Shown here one piece after another: positions 30,219 through 40,573 of a stretch of DNA of 64,000 nt. The notes beneath the pieces are model-generated. The model was given only the letters and a program-made list of their open reading frames with translations. It was not told the origin of the DNA and made no database searches. Every line of letters begins with the position of its first letter. Position 1 is the stretch's first letter. The DNA is from Thiocapsa sp. KS1 (GTDB lineage Bacteria; Pseudomonadota; Gammaproteobacteria; Chromatiales; Chromatiaceae). The DNA is taken from positions 1,892,801 through 1,956,800 of the forward strand of contig NZ_LN848257.1 in the NCBI RefSeq assembly GCF_001499735.1, read 5' to 3'. The position numbers and the translations under genes were made by a program.

Positions 30219-31673
30219 ATGGACTTCGCCACCCTCGAAACCCTGCGCACCCACCACCCCGCGTGGCGGCTACTGCGCTCGGATCATGCCCCGCTGGTGG
30301 CGAGCTTTCTTAACCGCGTCTTCGTGCAGCCCAATGTCCGGGTGATGGCGGCGGCGGATCTGGCCGAGGCGCTCGAAGACGAGCTGTATGCCCTGCGCGA
30401 GCGTCTCGGCGAGGGCAGCTTCCCCAAATCGGCGTTGGACTATCTCAACGATTGGGCCGGCCCGGAAAAGGGCTGGCTGCGCAAGTTCTACGCCCGTGAC
30501 TCGGACGAGCCGCAGTTCGATCTGACCCCGGCGACCGAGAAGGCGATCGCCTGGCTCGGCACCCTCTCGGAGCGCAGCTTCGTGGGGACGGAGTCGCGGC
30601 TCTTGACGTTGTTCGAGCTGCTCAAGCAGATGAGCGCGGGCAGCGAGGCCGATCCCGAGAAGCGCATCGTGGAGCTTACCAGGCGGCGCGACGAGATCGA
30701 TGCCGAGATCGCGCGGGTGCTGGGCGGCGACGTGCCGCTGCTGGACGACACGGCGCTGAAGGATCGCTTCCAGCAGTTCATGCAGTTGGCGCGTGAGCTA
30801 TTGACCGATTTCCGCGAGGTGGAGCACAACTTCCGTCTGCTCGATCGGCGGGTGCGCGAGCGGATCGCGCTCTGGGAGGGTGCGAAGGGTGCGCTCTTGG
30901 AGGAGATCATGGGCGAGCGCGACGCCATCGCCGACTCCGACCAAGGCCGCAGCTTCCGTGCCTTTTGGGATTTCCTCATGTCCAGTCGCCGGCAGGAGGA
31001 GCTGACCGAGCTGTTGGACCGGGTGCTCGCCCTGCCCCCGGTCGCGGAGCTGAAGCCGGATGCGCGCACCCGCCGGGTGCATTACGACTGGCTCGAGGCC
31101 GGCGAGCACACCCAACGCACGGTCGCGCAGCTCTCGCAGCAACTGCGGCGCTTTCTGGACGATCAGGCGTGGCTGGAGAACCGTCGCATCATGGACATCC
31201 TGCACGGGATCGAGGCCAAGGCGCTGGCCCTGCGGGAGCATCAGCCGACCGGCGAGGTGATGCGCATTGCCGAGTCCGCCGCCGCGGTCGAGCTGCCGAT
31301 GGAGCGCCCGCTCTACACCCCGCCCCTGAAGCCGGTCATCGCTGATCTGGAGCTGCAAGCAGGCGACGCCGATCTGGACGCCGATGCGCTCTATGCGCAG
31401 GTCGTGGTCGACCGCGCGCAGCTTGCCCGCCACATCCGCCATGCCTTGCAGGATCGCTCCCAGGTCACGCTGCGCGAGCTGACCGAGCTGCAGCCCTTGA
31501 CGCAGGGCCTCGCGGAGCTGGTGGCTTATCTTCAGTTGGGCAGCGACGCCTTCAGGACGACCCTGGACGAGAATGCCCCGGAGGTGATTGCCTGGGAGAC
31601 GCGCGCGAGCGACGGCATGGCGGTTCGAAAGGCCGCCCGACTGCCCCGCGTCATCTTTGTCAGAGAGGGTTGA
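30219..31673 (+). CDS. jetA: Wadjet anti-plasmid system protein JetA (DUF3375)
   Basis: A 484-aa protein beginning MDFATLETLRTHHPAWRLLRSDHAPLVASFL, the characteristic DUF3375 opening. It continues with AALADDLY-like segments, a long central coiled-coil region and the late motif TLRELTELQPLTQGLAELVAYL. In type I Wadjet, JetA is the kleisin-like subunit of an SMC complex that recognises and restricts circular plasmids. It heads the operon jetA-jetB-jetC-jetD. The stop overlaps the region just before the jetB start. Confidence 0.9.
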   Translation: MDFATLETLRTHHPAWRLLRSDHAPLVASFLNRVFVQPNVRVMAAADLAEALEDELYALRERLGEGSFPKSALDYLNDWAGPEKGWLRKFYARDSDEPQFDLTPATEKAIAWLGTLSERSFVGTESRLLTLFELLKQMSAGSEADPEKRIVELTRRRDEIDAEIARVLGGDVPLLDDTALKDRFQQFMQLARELLTDFREVEHNFRLLDRRVRERIALWEGAKGALLEEIMGERDAIADSDQGRSFRAFWDFLMSSRRQEELTELLDRVLALPPVAELKPDARTRRVHYDWLEAGEHTQRTVAQLSQQLRRFLDDQAWLENRRIMDILHGIEAKALALREHQPTGEVMRIAESAAAVELPMERPLYTPPLKPVIADLELQAGDADLDADALYAQVVVDRAQLARHIRHALQDRSQVTLRELTELQPLTQGLAELVAYLQLGSDAFRTTLDENAPEVIAWETRASDGMAVRKAARLPRVIFVREG

Positions 31674-31675
31674 GG

Positions 31676-32326
31676 ATGGACGACGACCAAGGACAGGCCC
31701 GGGACACCCCGGCGCTCGCGGCCGGGGCGGAGCTGTCCGCGCTGGTGATCGGCCTGCTCAAAGGGGTCACCTATCGCGAGGGCGACGAGCGACTCTGGGG
31801 CGCGCTGCTCGACCTGCAGGCGCGGGTGCGGGACTATGTATCGGTGCTCGGACTGGAGCTCGTGCTCGACGAGGCGGAAGGCTATGCCTTCCTCAAGAGC
31901 CGCGCCGAGACCGCCGAAGACGAGGCCGCGCCCAAGATGCCGCGTCTGGTCGCGCGTCGGCCGCTGTCGTTTCCGGTCAGCCTCTTGCTGGCCTTGCTGC
32001 GCAAGAAGCTCGCCGAATTCGATGCCGGTGGTGCCGAGACGCGGCTCGTGCTCTCGCGCGACGAGATCGTCGAGCTGGTGCGGGTCTTCCTTCCCCAAAG
32101 CAGCAACGAGGCGAGACTCATCGATCAGATTGAAACCCACATCAACAAGGTCGTCGAGCTGGGTTTTCTGCGCCGTCTGAAGTCCGCGAGCGGCTTTGCC
32201 CGCGGCCCGGACAGCTACGAGGTGCGGCGGATCCTGAAGGCCTTCGTCGATGCGCAATGGTTGGCGGACTTCGACGCACGGCTGGCAGTCTATCGGGCGC
32301 AGGTCGGCCCCGACGACGGCAGTTGA
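31676..32326 (+). CDS. jetB: Wadjet protein JetB (DUF4194)
   Basis: A 216-aa DUF4194 protein with LLKGVTYREGDERLWGALLDLQARVRDYVSVLGLELVLDEAEGYAFL and the later winged-helix segment INKVVELGFLRRL. It corresponds to the KITE/MukE-like subunit bridging JetA and JetC. The ATG at 31676 is preceded by GAGAGG; a TTG six bases upstream overlapping the jetA stop is less likely. Unlike usual Wadjet loci, 205 bases separate it from jetC, holding a small inserted frame. Confidence 0.9.
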   Translation: MDDDQGQARDTPALAAGAELSALVIGLLKGVTYREGDERLWGALLDLQARVRDYVSVLGLELVLDEAEGYAFLKSRAETAEDEAAPKMPRLVARRPLSFPVSLLLALLRKKLAEFDAGGAETRLVLSRDEIVELVRVFLPQSSNEARLIDQIETHINKVVELGFLRRLKSASGFARGPDSYEVRRILKAFVDAQWLADFDARLAVYRAQVGPDDGS

Positions 32327-32419
32327 GCCCCAACGGACGAGGAACGCAAGGGGTTGAAACCATTCGGCAATCACGTGACGATGCGGCGATCGTTCAACGC
32401 GTAGGGTGTGAGGAAAGCC

Positions 32420-32560
32420 ATGACACCTCTTTACGAGCGGGATTTTTCGGAACTGCAAGCCGCACGGGAGATAGGCGTCGAGGAAACGCTGTTTCCCGCC
32501 GTATGCCCTTTCACCGTCGAGCAGATACTGGATGATCACTGGCCCGATGCAGCCGCTTGA
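32420..32560 (+). CDS. Miniature DUF29-like protein between jetB and jetC
   Basis: A 46-aa frame with a good ribosome site (gaggaaa, 4 bases before ATG). Its opening [13 protein letters not shown] resembles the DUF29 N-terminus. It then jumps directly to [28 protein letters not shown], which matches the DUF29 C-terminus. The 90 or so central residues normal in DUF29 are missing, as if by internal deletion. It ends inside jetC, overlapping the jetC start by 29 bases, so it may now serve mainly as a translation coupler. Function unknown. Confidence 0.55.
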   Translation: MTPLYERDFSELQAAREIGVEETLFPAVCPFTVEQILDDHWPDAAA

Positions 32561-35500
32561 ATCGCTCGATCTGGACTTCGTCGCCGACGACCGCCTGTCG
32601 GGCTTTCGTCTGTCGCGCCTGGAGGTCTTCAACTGGGGCACCTTCGACGGCCGCGTCTGGACCCTGTCGCTCGACGGCAAGAACGGGCTGCTGACCGGCG
32701 ATATCGGCTCGGGCAAGTCCACCCTGGTGGATGCCGTGACGACCCTTTTGGTCCCGGCCCAGCGCATCGCCTACAACAAGGCCGCTGGTGCGGACAGCAA
32801 GGAGCGCACGTTGCGCTCCTATGTGCTCGGGCATTACAAGTCCGAGCGCAACGAGGTGACCGGGGCGGCCAAGCCCGTGAGTCTGCGCGATCACAACACC
32901 TACTCCGTCATCCTCGGGGTCTTCCACAACGCCGGCTACGACCAGACCGTGACGCTCGCGCAGGTCTTCTGGATGAAGGAGGCGCAGGGTCAGCCGGCGC
33001 GCTTCTTCGTCTGCGCCGAGCGAGATCTCTCGATCGCGACCGATTTCTCCCGGTTCGGGACGGACATCGCCCAACTGCGCAAGAAGCTACGCGGGCTCGG
33101 TGCCGAGATCGAGGACGCTTTCCCCAAATACGGCGCTTGGTTTCGACGCCGGCTGAGTATCGACAGCGAGCAGGCGCTTGAGCTCTTTCATCAGACGGTC
33201 TCGATGAAGTCCGTCGGCAACCTCACCGATTTCGTGCGCGGACACATGCTGGAGCCCTTCGCGGTGGAGCCCCGCATCAAGGCGCTGATCGCACACTTCG
33301 ACGATCTCAACCGCGCGCACGAGGCGGTCCTCAAGGCCAAGCGCCAGGTCGAGATGCTCACGCCCTTGGTGGCGGACTGCGAACGTCACGCCGGGCTGAC
33401 GCGCGAGGTCGAGGATCTCAGAGGCTGCCGTGACGGATTGCGTGTCCACTTCGCGGGTTTGAAATTGGCGCTGCTCGGGAAACGTCTCGCTCACCTGCAG
33501 GAGGACCGGGAGCGCGTCGACGCCCTGGTCAAGCGCCTGGACGGGCGTCGCGAGGAGCAAGGCAACCAGGTCTACGAGCTCAAGCGCGCGGTGGCCGAAA
33601 ACGGCGGGGACAGGCTCGAACGCCTGGCTGCCGAGATCAAGAAGCTGGAGGCGCTGCGCGACGCTCGGCAGACCAAGGCACGGCGCTATGCCGAGCTGAC
33701 GGCCGGTCTCGACGAGAGTCCGGCCGCGGACGAAACGGCCTTCCTCGCGCAACGGCGCCGGCTCGCGGAGATGCGGGAGGGTTTGCAGGCGCGCGACATC
33801 GATCTGCAGAACGAGGTGACCGAGCACAGCGTGACCCTGCGCCAGGGCCAGCTCGAACACGACGCCCTTCAGGCCGAGATCGAGAGCCTGAAGCGTCGCC
33901 GCAGCAATATCGACGACCAGCAGATCCGGATCCGTGCCGCGCTCTGCGAGGCGCTGGGTCTTGCGGAGGAGTCGATGCCCTTCGCGGGCGAGCTGCTGCA
34001 GGTGCGCGACGAGGAGCGCGACTGGGAAGGTGCAGCCGAGCGACTGATGCGCGGCTTCGGCCTGTCCCTGTTGGTGCCCGACATGGCCTACAAGACCGTC
34101 GCCGAGTGGGTCGACAGCAGCCATCTGCGCGGTCGGCTGGTCTATTTTCATGTGCGCGCCCGGGTGCGCACCCAGTTGCATACAGGGGGCCGGGGCGACC
34201 TGCCCGAGCTGCACCGCGATTCGCTGGTGCGCAAGATCGCCGTCAAACCCGACTCGCCCTTCTACGACTGGCTGGAGCGCGAGCTGGCGCATCGTTTTGA
34301 CGTGGCCTGCTGCATCACGCAGGAGCAGTTCAGACGCGAGACCCGTGCCATCACACCCGCCGGCCAGATCAAGGACCCGAGCGGACGTCACGAGAAGGAC
34401 GACCGTCACCGCATCGACGACCGCAGTCGCTATGTCCTGGGCTGGACCAACGCGGCCAAGATCGAGACGCTGGAGGCCAAGCGTCGCCGGCTCGAAGCCC
34501 ATCTCGCCGAGATCGGCGCACTCACGGGCAAGCTCTTATCCGAGCGAAGGGCGCTCGGTGCCCGTCTGGACGCCCTGACGGGACTGAAAGAGTTTATCGA
34601 CTTCAACGAGCTGGACTGGGCCTCGGTCGCGACCGAGGTCGCCGCACTGATCGACGAGCGGCAACGCTTGGAATCGGCATCCGATCTGCTCAAACAGCTC
34701 AATCAGCGCCTGGGCGAGGCCGTCCAAGAGCTTGCGGTGATCGAGGGCGAGCTGGAAGAGGCCAGATCGAAACGCGCCAAGATCGAGCAGAAGCAGGAGG
34801 ATGCCGAGACACTCCGAGTGCAGACCCAAGTGCTCTTCGAGCCGAGCGGGGACGCGGCCCGACCCGCGCCCTCGGCCGAGCTGACCGAGCGGCTCGAGGC
34901 CATGCGCACCGAGGCGCTCGGCGAGCATCAATTGACCGTCGAGTCCTGCGACAACCGCGAGCAGGACATACGCGCCTGGCTCCAGACCCGGATCGACAAC
35001 GAAGATCGCAAGATCAAAGGCCTGCGCGACCGGATCATCACCGCGATGGTGGCCTACAAGGACGCCTTCGAGCTCGAAACCCGGGAGCTCGACGCCAACG
35101 TCGAGGCGGCCTTCGAGTACCGACAACAGCTCGATCAGCTGGGACGCGACGACCTGCCCCGCTTCGAGGCGCGCTTCAAGGAGCTGTTGAACGTCAACAC
35201 CATCAACGAGATCGCCAACTTCAACGCCCAGCTCGCCCGCGAGCGCGAGACCATCAGGGAGCGCATCGGGCGCATCAACGAGTCGCTCACCCAGATCGAC
35301 TACAACCCGGGACGCTATATCGCGCTCGAATCCCAGATCAGCCCGGACGCCGAGATCCGCGACTTCCAGTCCGAGCTGCGCGCCTGCACCGAGGGCGCCT
35401 TGACCGGCTCGGAGGATGCGCAGTATTCCGAGGCCAAGTTCCTGCAGGTGAAGACCATCATCGAGCGCTTTCGAGGGCGCGAGGGCCAGACCGACCTGGA

Positions 35501-35981
35501 CAGACGTTGGACGGCCAAGGTCACGGACGTGCGCAACTGGTTCCTGTTCGCCGCGAGCGAGCGCTGGCGCGAGGACGGGACCGAGCATGAGCACTACTCG
35601 GACTCGGGCGGCAAATCCGGCGGTCAGAAGGAGAAGCTCGCCTACACCATCCTGGCCGCCAGCCTTGCCTACCAATTCGGGCTGGAATGGGGCGCGGTCC
35701 GCTCGCGATCCTTCCGCTTCGTCGTGATCGACGAGGCCTTCGGGCGCGGCTCGGACGAGTCGGCGCAGTACGGTCTGCGGCTCTTTCAGCAGCTCAACCT
35801 GCAACTGCTGATCGTCACGCCGCTGCAGAAGATCCACATCATCGAACCCTTCGTCTCGGCCGTGGGTTTCGTGCACAACGAAGGCGGTCGCGAGTCCAAG
35901 CTGCGCAATCTGACGATCGAGGAGTATCGCGAGGAGTCCAGAGCGCGCAAGGCCGAGCCGAGTGCAAGCGTGGCGGCATGA
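32532..35981 (+). CDS. jetC: Wadjet SMC-like ATPase JetC
   Basis: A 1149-aa SMC/MukB-like ATPase. Walker A is GDIGSGKST (residues 56-64). Two long coiled-coil arms follow (about residues 270-480 and 640-990) with a central hinge region around residues 490-560. The ABC signature [15 protein letters not shown] is near residue 1025 and Walker [12 protein letters not shown] near 1065. ATP-driven loop extrusion by JetABC lets the complex sense DNA circle size before JetD cuts. An alternative ATG five codons in (32547) is possible. Its TGA overlaps the jetD ATG. Confidence 0.93.
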   Translation: MITGPMQPLESLDLDFVADDRLSGFRLSRLEVFNWGTFDGRVWTLSLDGKNGLLTGDIGSGKSTLVDAVTTLLVPAQRIAYNKAAGADSKERTLRSYVLGHYKSERNEVTGAAKPVSLRDHNTYSVILGVFHNAGYDQTVTLAQVFWMKEAQGQPARFFVCAERDLSIATDFSRFGTDIAQLRKKLRGLGAEIEDAFPKYGAWFRRRLSIDSEQALELFHQTVSMKSVGNLTDFVRGHMLEPFAVEPRIKALIAHFDDLNRAHEAVLKAKRQVEMLTPLVADCERHAGLTREVEDLRGCRDGLRVHFAGLKLALLGKRLAHLQEDRERVDALVKRLDGRREEQGNQVYELKRAVAENGGDRLERLAAEIKKLEALRDARQTKARRYAELTAGLDESPAADETAFLAQRRRLAEMREGLQARDIDLQNEVTEHSVTLRQGQLEHDALQAEIESLKRRRSNIDDQQIRIRAALCEALGLAEESMPFAGELLQVRDEERDWEGAAERLMRGFGLSLLVPDMAYKTVAEWVDSSHLRGRLVYFHVRARVRTQLHTGGRGDLPELHRDSLVRKIAVKPDSPFYDWLERELAHRFDVACCITQEQFRRETRAITPAGQIKDPSGRHEKDDRHRIDDRSRYVLGWTNAAKIETLEAKRRRLEAHLAEIGALTGKLLSERRALGARLDALTGLKEFIDFNELDWASVATEVAALIDERQRLESASDLLKQLNQRLGEAVQELAVIEGELEEARSKRAKIEQKQEDAETLRVQTQVLFEPSGDAARPAPSAELTERLEAMRTEALGEHQLTVESCDNREQDIRAWLQTRIDNEDRKIKGLRDRIITAMVAYKDAFELETRELDANVEAAFEYRQQLDQLGRDDLPRFEARFKELLNVNTINEIANFNAQLARERETIRERIGRINESLTQIDYNPGRYIALESQISPDAEIRDFQSELRACTEGALTGSEDAQYSEAKFLQVKTIIERFRGREGQTDLDRRWTAKVTDVRNWFLFAASERWREDGTEHEHYSDSGGKSGGQKEKLAYTILAASLAYQFGLEWGAVRSRSFRFVVIDEAFGRGSDESAQYGLRLFQQLNLQLLIVTPLQKIHIIEPFVSAVGFVHNEGGRESKLRNLTIEEYREESRARKAEPSASVAA

Positions 35982-37213
35982 GCTGGACGACGGCGGCGGA
36001 TCTCAAGGCGCAGCTGAACCGACTCTGGGAGCGCGGAGAGCTGCTGCGCCCGCTGGTCGCGGACGACGTAGCCGGGGCGAACGGATTCCCGTTGCGTCTG
36101 CGGCTGAAGGGACCCGGCTCCTCTGACCTGGCCGATCGGTTCGATGCCGTGCGGGCCTGGCTCGCCGAGCTGACGGCCGTCCCGCGTCTGCGGATCGCTT
36201 GGCGCGCCGTCAATCATCGTGTGCTCGGTCCTCAGCGTCTGCCCGAGGCCATCTGGGTCGACCGACTCGACGACGCGCTTGCCCTCATCGGGAAACGAGG
36301 CGACGCGGCGCGATTCAGCGATTGCACGACGCTGACACGATCCAGACAACCGGCCCTACTTGACTGGCTCGCCAAACGTCCCTTACAGGCGATCTCGCTG
36401 GCCGAGGACTGGGAGCGCCTGCTGGCCGTGGTGGACTGGCTGAGCCGCCACCCGCGCCCGGGGATCTACATCCGGCAGGTCGACATCCCCGGCATCCACA
36501 GCAAGTTCATCGAGGCGCATCGCGGTGTCCTCTCGGAGCTGTTGGATCTTGTCTTGCCGGCGGAGGCGGTCGCTGCGGATCGCGTCGGCGTCGGTCGGTT
36601 CGCCGCGCGCTACGGTTTTCTCGACAAGCCAAACCGGGTCCGGTTTCGCCTGCTCGATGACGCCGTCCCCCTGCTGCCCGGTCCCGCGCGAGCCGACGTC
36701 ACCCTGGATGCGGAAAGCTTCGCCCGGCTTGCGATCCCGATTCGACGCATCTTCATCACGGAGAACGAGACCAACTTTCTCGCCTTCCCGGACGCGACCG
36801 CCTCGCTGGTCGTCTTCGGCTCGGGCTATGGCTGGGATGCACTGGCCCGGGCCGAGTGGCTCGGGACCTGCACCCTGCACTACTGGGGCGACATCGACAC
36901 CCACGGCTTCGCCATCCTCGACCAGCTCCGCGGCCGATTCGGCCGGGCCGTCTCCTTCCTGATGGATCGCGCCACCCTGATGGCGCACGAGAGCCTCTGG
37001 GGCGAGGAGCCCGATCAGGTCATGCACGATCTTCCGCGGCTCTCGGAGCCGGAACGAGCCCTGTTCGATGATCTGCGCGACAACCGCATCCGCAAAGGCG
37101 TGCGTCTGGAGCAGGAGCGGGTCGGGTTTCGCTGGGTCAAGACCGCGCTTGCGGATGTCGTGGTCGACAACACTTGCCGGACAACGGCATTCGGAAACAC
37201 GTGGGACACATGA
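35978..37213 (+). CDS. jetD: Wadjet TOPRIM nuclease JetD (DUF3322/DUF2220)
   Basis: A 411-aa protein. The N-terminal DUF3322 part ([18 protein letters not shown]) is followed by a TOPRIM-type DUF2220 domain, with the catalytic glutamate in [13 protein letters not shown] (about residue 260) and the DxD motif in [13 protein letters not shown] (about residue 304). In Wadjet, JetD cleaves the plasmid DNA. The last 20 residues ([13 protein letters not shown]) look non-homologous, so the extreme C-terminus may be altered. ATGA overlap with jetC. The operon appears complete. Confidence 0.92.
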   Translation: MSWTTAADLKAQLNRLWERGELLRPLVADDVAGANGFPLRLRLKGPGSSDLADRFDAVRAWLAELTAVPRLRIAWRAVNHRVLGPQRLPEAIWVDRLDDALALIGKRGDAARFSDCTTLTRSRQPALLDWLAKRPLQAISLAEDWERLLAVVDWLSRHPRPGIYIRQVDIPGIHSKFIEAHRGVLSELLDLVLPAEAVAADRVGVGRFAARYGFLDKPNRVRFRLLDDAVPLLPGPARADVTLDAESFARLAIPIRRIFITENETNFLAFPDATASLVVFGSGYGWDALARAEWLGTCTLHYWGDIDTHGFAILDQLRGRFGRAVSFLMDRATLMAHESLWGEEPDQVMHDLPRLSEPERALFDDLRDNRIRKGVRLEQERVGFRWVKTALADVVVDNTCRTTAFGNTWDT

Positions 37214-37222
37214 GCCGTCCAC

Positions 37223-37252
37223 GTCGGGTTACGCTGCACTAACCCGACCTAC
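37223..37252. repeat. Dispersed palindromic repeat, copy 1
   Basis: GTCGGGTTA and TAACCCGAC form a nine-base inverted repeat around an eight-base loop, followed by CTAC. A nearly identical copy is at 63300-63329, differing by one loop base. This one lies 10 bases after jetD and could also act as a terminator hairpin, though no T-run follows. Confidence 0.7.
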
Positions 37253-37343
37253 ACCGGCGTGACCGGACTGCACAATCCGTCGGGCCGAATGCGCCTATGC
37301 TACCGTTCATACCATCGCTTCGACTCCTCGACGAGACCCTCTC

Positions 37344-40064
37344 ATGGCGACACACTACCCTTTGATCCTGGTCGACGCCTCCGGCTATCTGTTCCGCGCC
37401 TATCACGCCCTGCCCAAACTGACCAACTCCAAAGGCGAGGCCACCGGAGCGCTGATGGGTGTCGTCAGCATGCTGCGCAAGCTCATCGACGAGCATCGAC
37501 CCGACTACATCGGCGTGGTCTTCGACGCACCAGGCAAGACCTTTCGCGACGCCATCTATCCCGAGTACAAGGCCAATCGGCCGGCCATGCCCGACGAGCT
37601 GCGCGAGCAGATCTTGCCGCTGCAGGAGGTGATCCGGGCGATGGGGCTGCCGCTCCTGGTCATCCCGGACGTGGAGGCCGACGACGTGATCGGCACGCTC
37701 GCCACCCGCGCCGCCGCACAGGGTATCCCCACACTGGTCTCGACCGGGGACAAGGACATGGCGCAGCTCGTCGGCGAGCATGTCACGCTGGTGAACACCA
37801 TGACGGATACGGTCCTGGATCCGGCGGGTGTCGAAGAGAAGTTCGGCGTCCCGCCCGAGCGCATCGTCGACTATCTGGCCCTGATGGGCGACAGCGTCGA
37901 CAACATCCCCGGTGTGCCCAAGTGCGGCCCCAAGACCGCGGCAAAGTGGATCGCGGACTTCGGGGATCTGGACGGCGTAATCGCCAATGCGGACAAGATC
38001 ACGGGCAAGGTCGGAGAGAATCTGCGCGCGGTGCTGGACCAATTGCCCCTGTCGCGCGAGCTCACCACCATCAAGCGGGATGTCGCGCTCGACCTGGAGC
38101 CGACGGATCTGCGCCCTGCCCCGCCGGATCGCGAGACCCTGCGCGGTTGGTACGAGCGCTTCGAATCCCGACGCCTGCTCGCCACCCTGAAGGATGCGGA
38201 TACCGACGCCGCACAGCCCGCCGACGCCGAGACAGCGACGGCATCGAAGCCGAGCCAGCACTACGAGGTCGTCCTCACCCGAGACGCCTTCGATGCCTGG
38301 ATCGCAAAGCTCCAGTCCGCCGAGCTGTTCGCCTTCGATACCGAAACGACCGACCTCGACTACATGCGCGCGGAGCTGGTCGGCCTCTCGGTGTCCGTCG
38401 AGCCGGGCTCGGCGGCCTATGTCCCGGTCGCCCATGTCTACCCCGGCGCGCCGGATCAACTGGATCGCCTGGAGGTGCTCGAACGGCTGAAACCCCTGCT
38501 GGAGGACGCCGAGCGTCACAAGGTCGGCCAGAACCTCAAGTACGACATGAGCATCCTGGCCCGTTACGCCATCGAGCTGCGCGGCATCGCCCACGACACC
38601 ATGCTCGAAAGCTATGTCCTCGACAGCACGGCGACTCGCCACGACATGGACTCGCTGGCCAAGAAATACCTGGACCACGACACCGTCCACTTCGAGCACA
38701 TCGCCGGCAAGGGTGCGAAGCAGCTCACCTTCGATCAGATCCCGCTTGAGCAGGCCGGACACTACGCCGCCGAAGACGCGGACGTGACCCTGCGCCTGCA
38801 TCGCGCACTCTGGCCCCGGTTGGAAGGCATCCCGAGCATGGCCGCACTCTACCGGGAGATCGAGGTCCCCCTGATCCCCATCCTCTCGCGCATGGAGCGC
38901 CACGGCGTGCGGATCGATCCGGATCTGCTCGCCGTGCAGAGCGGAGAGCTTGCCAAGCGCATCCAGGAGATCGAGATCCGGGCCTACGAGACGGCCGGGC
39001 GGCGTTTCAACATGGGCTCGCCCAAGCAGATCGGGGCCATCTTCTTCGAGGAATTGGGACTGCCGGTGGTCGCCAAGACACCGACCGGCGCACCCTCCAC
39101 CTCGGAGTCGGTGCTCGAACAGCTCGCCGCCGACGGCCATGCGCTGCCGGATCTGATCCTGCAGCACCGCAGCCTCTCGAAGCTGAAATCCACCTACACC
39201 GACAAGCTGCGTCAGATGGTCAACCCGGACACCGGCCGGGTCCATACCTCGTACCATCAGGCCGTGGCCGCGACCGGCCGGCTCTCCTCCAGCGACCCGA
39301 ATCTGCAGAACATCCCGATCCGCACCGACGAGGGTCGCCGGATCCGCCGCGCCTTCGTCGCCGAGCCGGGAAACCTCCTGCTCGCCGCCGACTACTCGCA
39401 GATCGAGCTGCGGATCATGGCGCATCTCTCGGGCGACGAGCGTCTGCTCGCGGCCTTCGCGAGCGGGCTCGATATCCATCGCGCGACCGCCGCCGAGATC
39501 CTCGGCCTTGCACCCGAGGCGATCACCGGGGAGCAGCGCCGCTCGGCCAAGGCGATCAACTTCGGTCTTATCTACGGCATGTCCGCCTTCGGGCTCGCCA
39601 AGCAGCTCGGCATCGAGCGGGGTGCGGCACAGGAATACGTGGATCGTTATTTCCAGCGCTATCCGGGGGTCAAAGACTTCATGGAGCGCACCCGCGCCCA
39701 AGCGCGCGAGGACCGCTATGTCGAGACCCTGTTCGGCCGGCGGCTTTATCTGGCCGAGATCGGGCACAGCAACCAGAGTCGCCGCGCCGCCGCCGAGCGG
39801 ACCGCCATCAACGCGCCCATGCAGGGCACGGCCGCCGACATCATCAAGCGCGCCATGATCGCGACGGACCATTGGATCCAGTCCGAGCGACCGCCGGTTC
39901 GGATGATCATGCAGGTACACGACGAGCTGGTGTTCGAGATTGCAACCGATGCGGTCGAGGCGGCCGGCGGGCGCATTCGCTCGGCGATGGAATCCGCTGC
40001 GGAGCTGGCGGTGCCGCTCCTCGTCGATATCGGGACGGGAGAGAACTGGGATGAGGCCCATTAA
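37344..40064 (+). CDS. polA: DNA polymerase I
   Basis: A 906-aa replication and repair polymerase. Residues 1-290 are the 5' nuclease (VVFDAPGKTFRDAIYPEYKANRP, VEADDVIGTLA, GDSVDNIPGVPKCGPKTA). Residues about 310-490 are the 3'-5' exonuclease domain, with DEDD residues visible in FAFDTETTDL and YAAEDADVTL. The polymerase motifs are DYSQIELRIMAHLSGDE (A), RRSAKAINFGLIYGMS (B) and QVHDELVFEI (C). All three activities look intact. Long antisense frames over it are composition artefacts. Confidence 0.98.
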   Translation: MATHYPLILVDASGYLFRAYHALPKLTNSKGEATGALMGVVSMLRKLIDEHRPDYIGVVFDAPGKTFRDAIYPEYKANRPAMPDELREQILPLQEVIRAMGLPLLVIPDVEADDVIGTLATRAAAQGIPTLVSTGDKDMAQLVGEHVTLVNTMTDTVLDPAGVEEKFGVPPERIVDYLALMGDSVDNIPGVPKCGPKTAAKWIADFGDLDGVIANADKITGKVGENLRAVLDQLPLSRELTTIKRDVALDLEPTDLRPAPPDRETLRGWYERFESRRLLATLKDADTDAAQPADAETATASKPSQHYEVVLTRDAFDAWIAKLQSAELFAFDTETTDLDYMRAELVGLSVSVEPGSAAYVPVAHVYPGAPDQLDRLEVLERLKPLLEDAERHKVGQNLKYDMSILARYAIELRGIAHDTMLESYVLDSTATRHDMDSLAKKYLDHDTVHFEHIAGKGAKQLTFDQIPLEQAGHYAAEDADVTLRLHRALWPRLEGIPSMAALYREIEVPLIPILSRMERHGVRIDPDLLAVQSGELAKRIQEIEIRAYETAGRRFNMGSPKQIGAIFFEELGLPVVAKTPTGAPSTSESVLEQLAADGHALPDLILQHRSLSKLKSTYTDKLRQMVNPDTGRVHTSYHQAVAATGRLSSSDPNLQNIPIRTDEGRRIRRAFVAEPGNLLLAADYSQIELRIMAHLSGDERLLAAFASGLDIHRATAAEILGLAPEAITGEQRRSAKAINFGLIYGMSAFGLAKQLGIERGAAQEYVDRYFQRYPGVKDFMERTRAQAREDRYVETLFGRRLYLAEIGHSNQSRRAAAERTAINAPMQGTAADIIKRAMIATDHWIQSERPPVRMIMQVHDELVFEIATDAVEAAGGRIRSAMESAAELAVPLLVDIGTGENWDEAH

Positions 40065-40573
40065 TCTAAATCTTGCGAAGAATCTAAAGCGATAGCGCTT
40101 TTCGACAGCTTGGCCACTCGATCCGGCGCCGCACTCGCCGTATTCACACAACCGACCCGTAGGGTGGACAAGCGAGAGCGAAGTCCACCAAGCCCCGCGC
40201 CGCCGCTGGCGGACTGCGCTGCGTTTGTTCCACCGATCCGATCAGCGAAAAAGTGACTTTGCGGGTTAAACAACCGAGGAACTTACTCAAGTGTGCTCGG
40301 TCCTATTTGCCGAGCGCATCGGGGTTGCCTATCCCCCCTGAGGGCGACCCCAAATCCCGGCATCCCCAAGCCGGGGAAGCGATTACCCCGGAGTTCATAC
40401 CCCTGGACTCCGGGGGTTCTTTATCCGGGCTCCCGGACCACAACATCCCCTAATCCAGTTGACCCGCTCGCGACCGGATCCCGGACCCGGACCGATCGCG
40501 TCATCAGGTTGACATGGCTCCGCCTTAAACTCGCTCGACGGCTATTTTGCCGCGCGAGACGGGATGAACGGGA
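40065..40573. other. Intergenic region with hairpins downstream of polA
   Basis: No gene is seen. ggtggac/gtccacc (40163-40189) is a hairpin of the kind dispersed in related genomes. ccccggagt/actccgggg (40386-40415), followed by ttcttt, is a candidate terminator for polA. Several shorter GC-rich inverted repeats lie between 40320 and 40385. Confidence 0.5.
40386..40423 (+). terminator. Candidate intrinsic terminator downstream of polA
   Basis: Nine-base perfect arms (40386-40394 and 40407-40415) enclose a 12-base loop and are followed by GTTCTTTA. The distance of 320 bases from polA and the short T-run make it moderate only. Confidence 0.5.

Noticed and set aside
33087..35876. Long minus-strand frames opposite jetC
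   Set aside because: They are shadows of the SMC coiled-coil codons; no start sites or conserved motifs.
37239..40151. 970-codon open frame antisense to polA
   Set aside because: It mirrors the third-position GC bias of polA; its product is low-complexity (Asp/Arg/Gln-rich) with no domain, while polA has every motif of its family.
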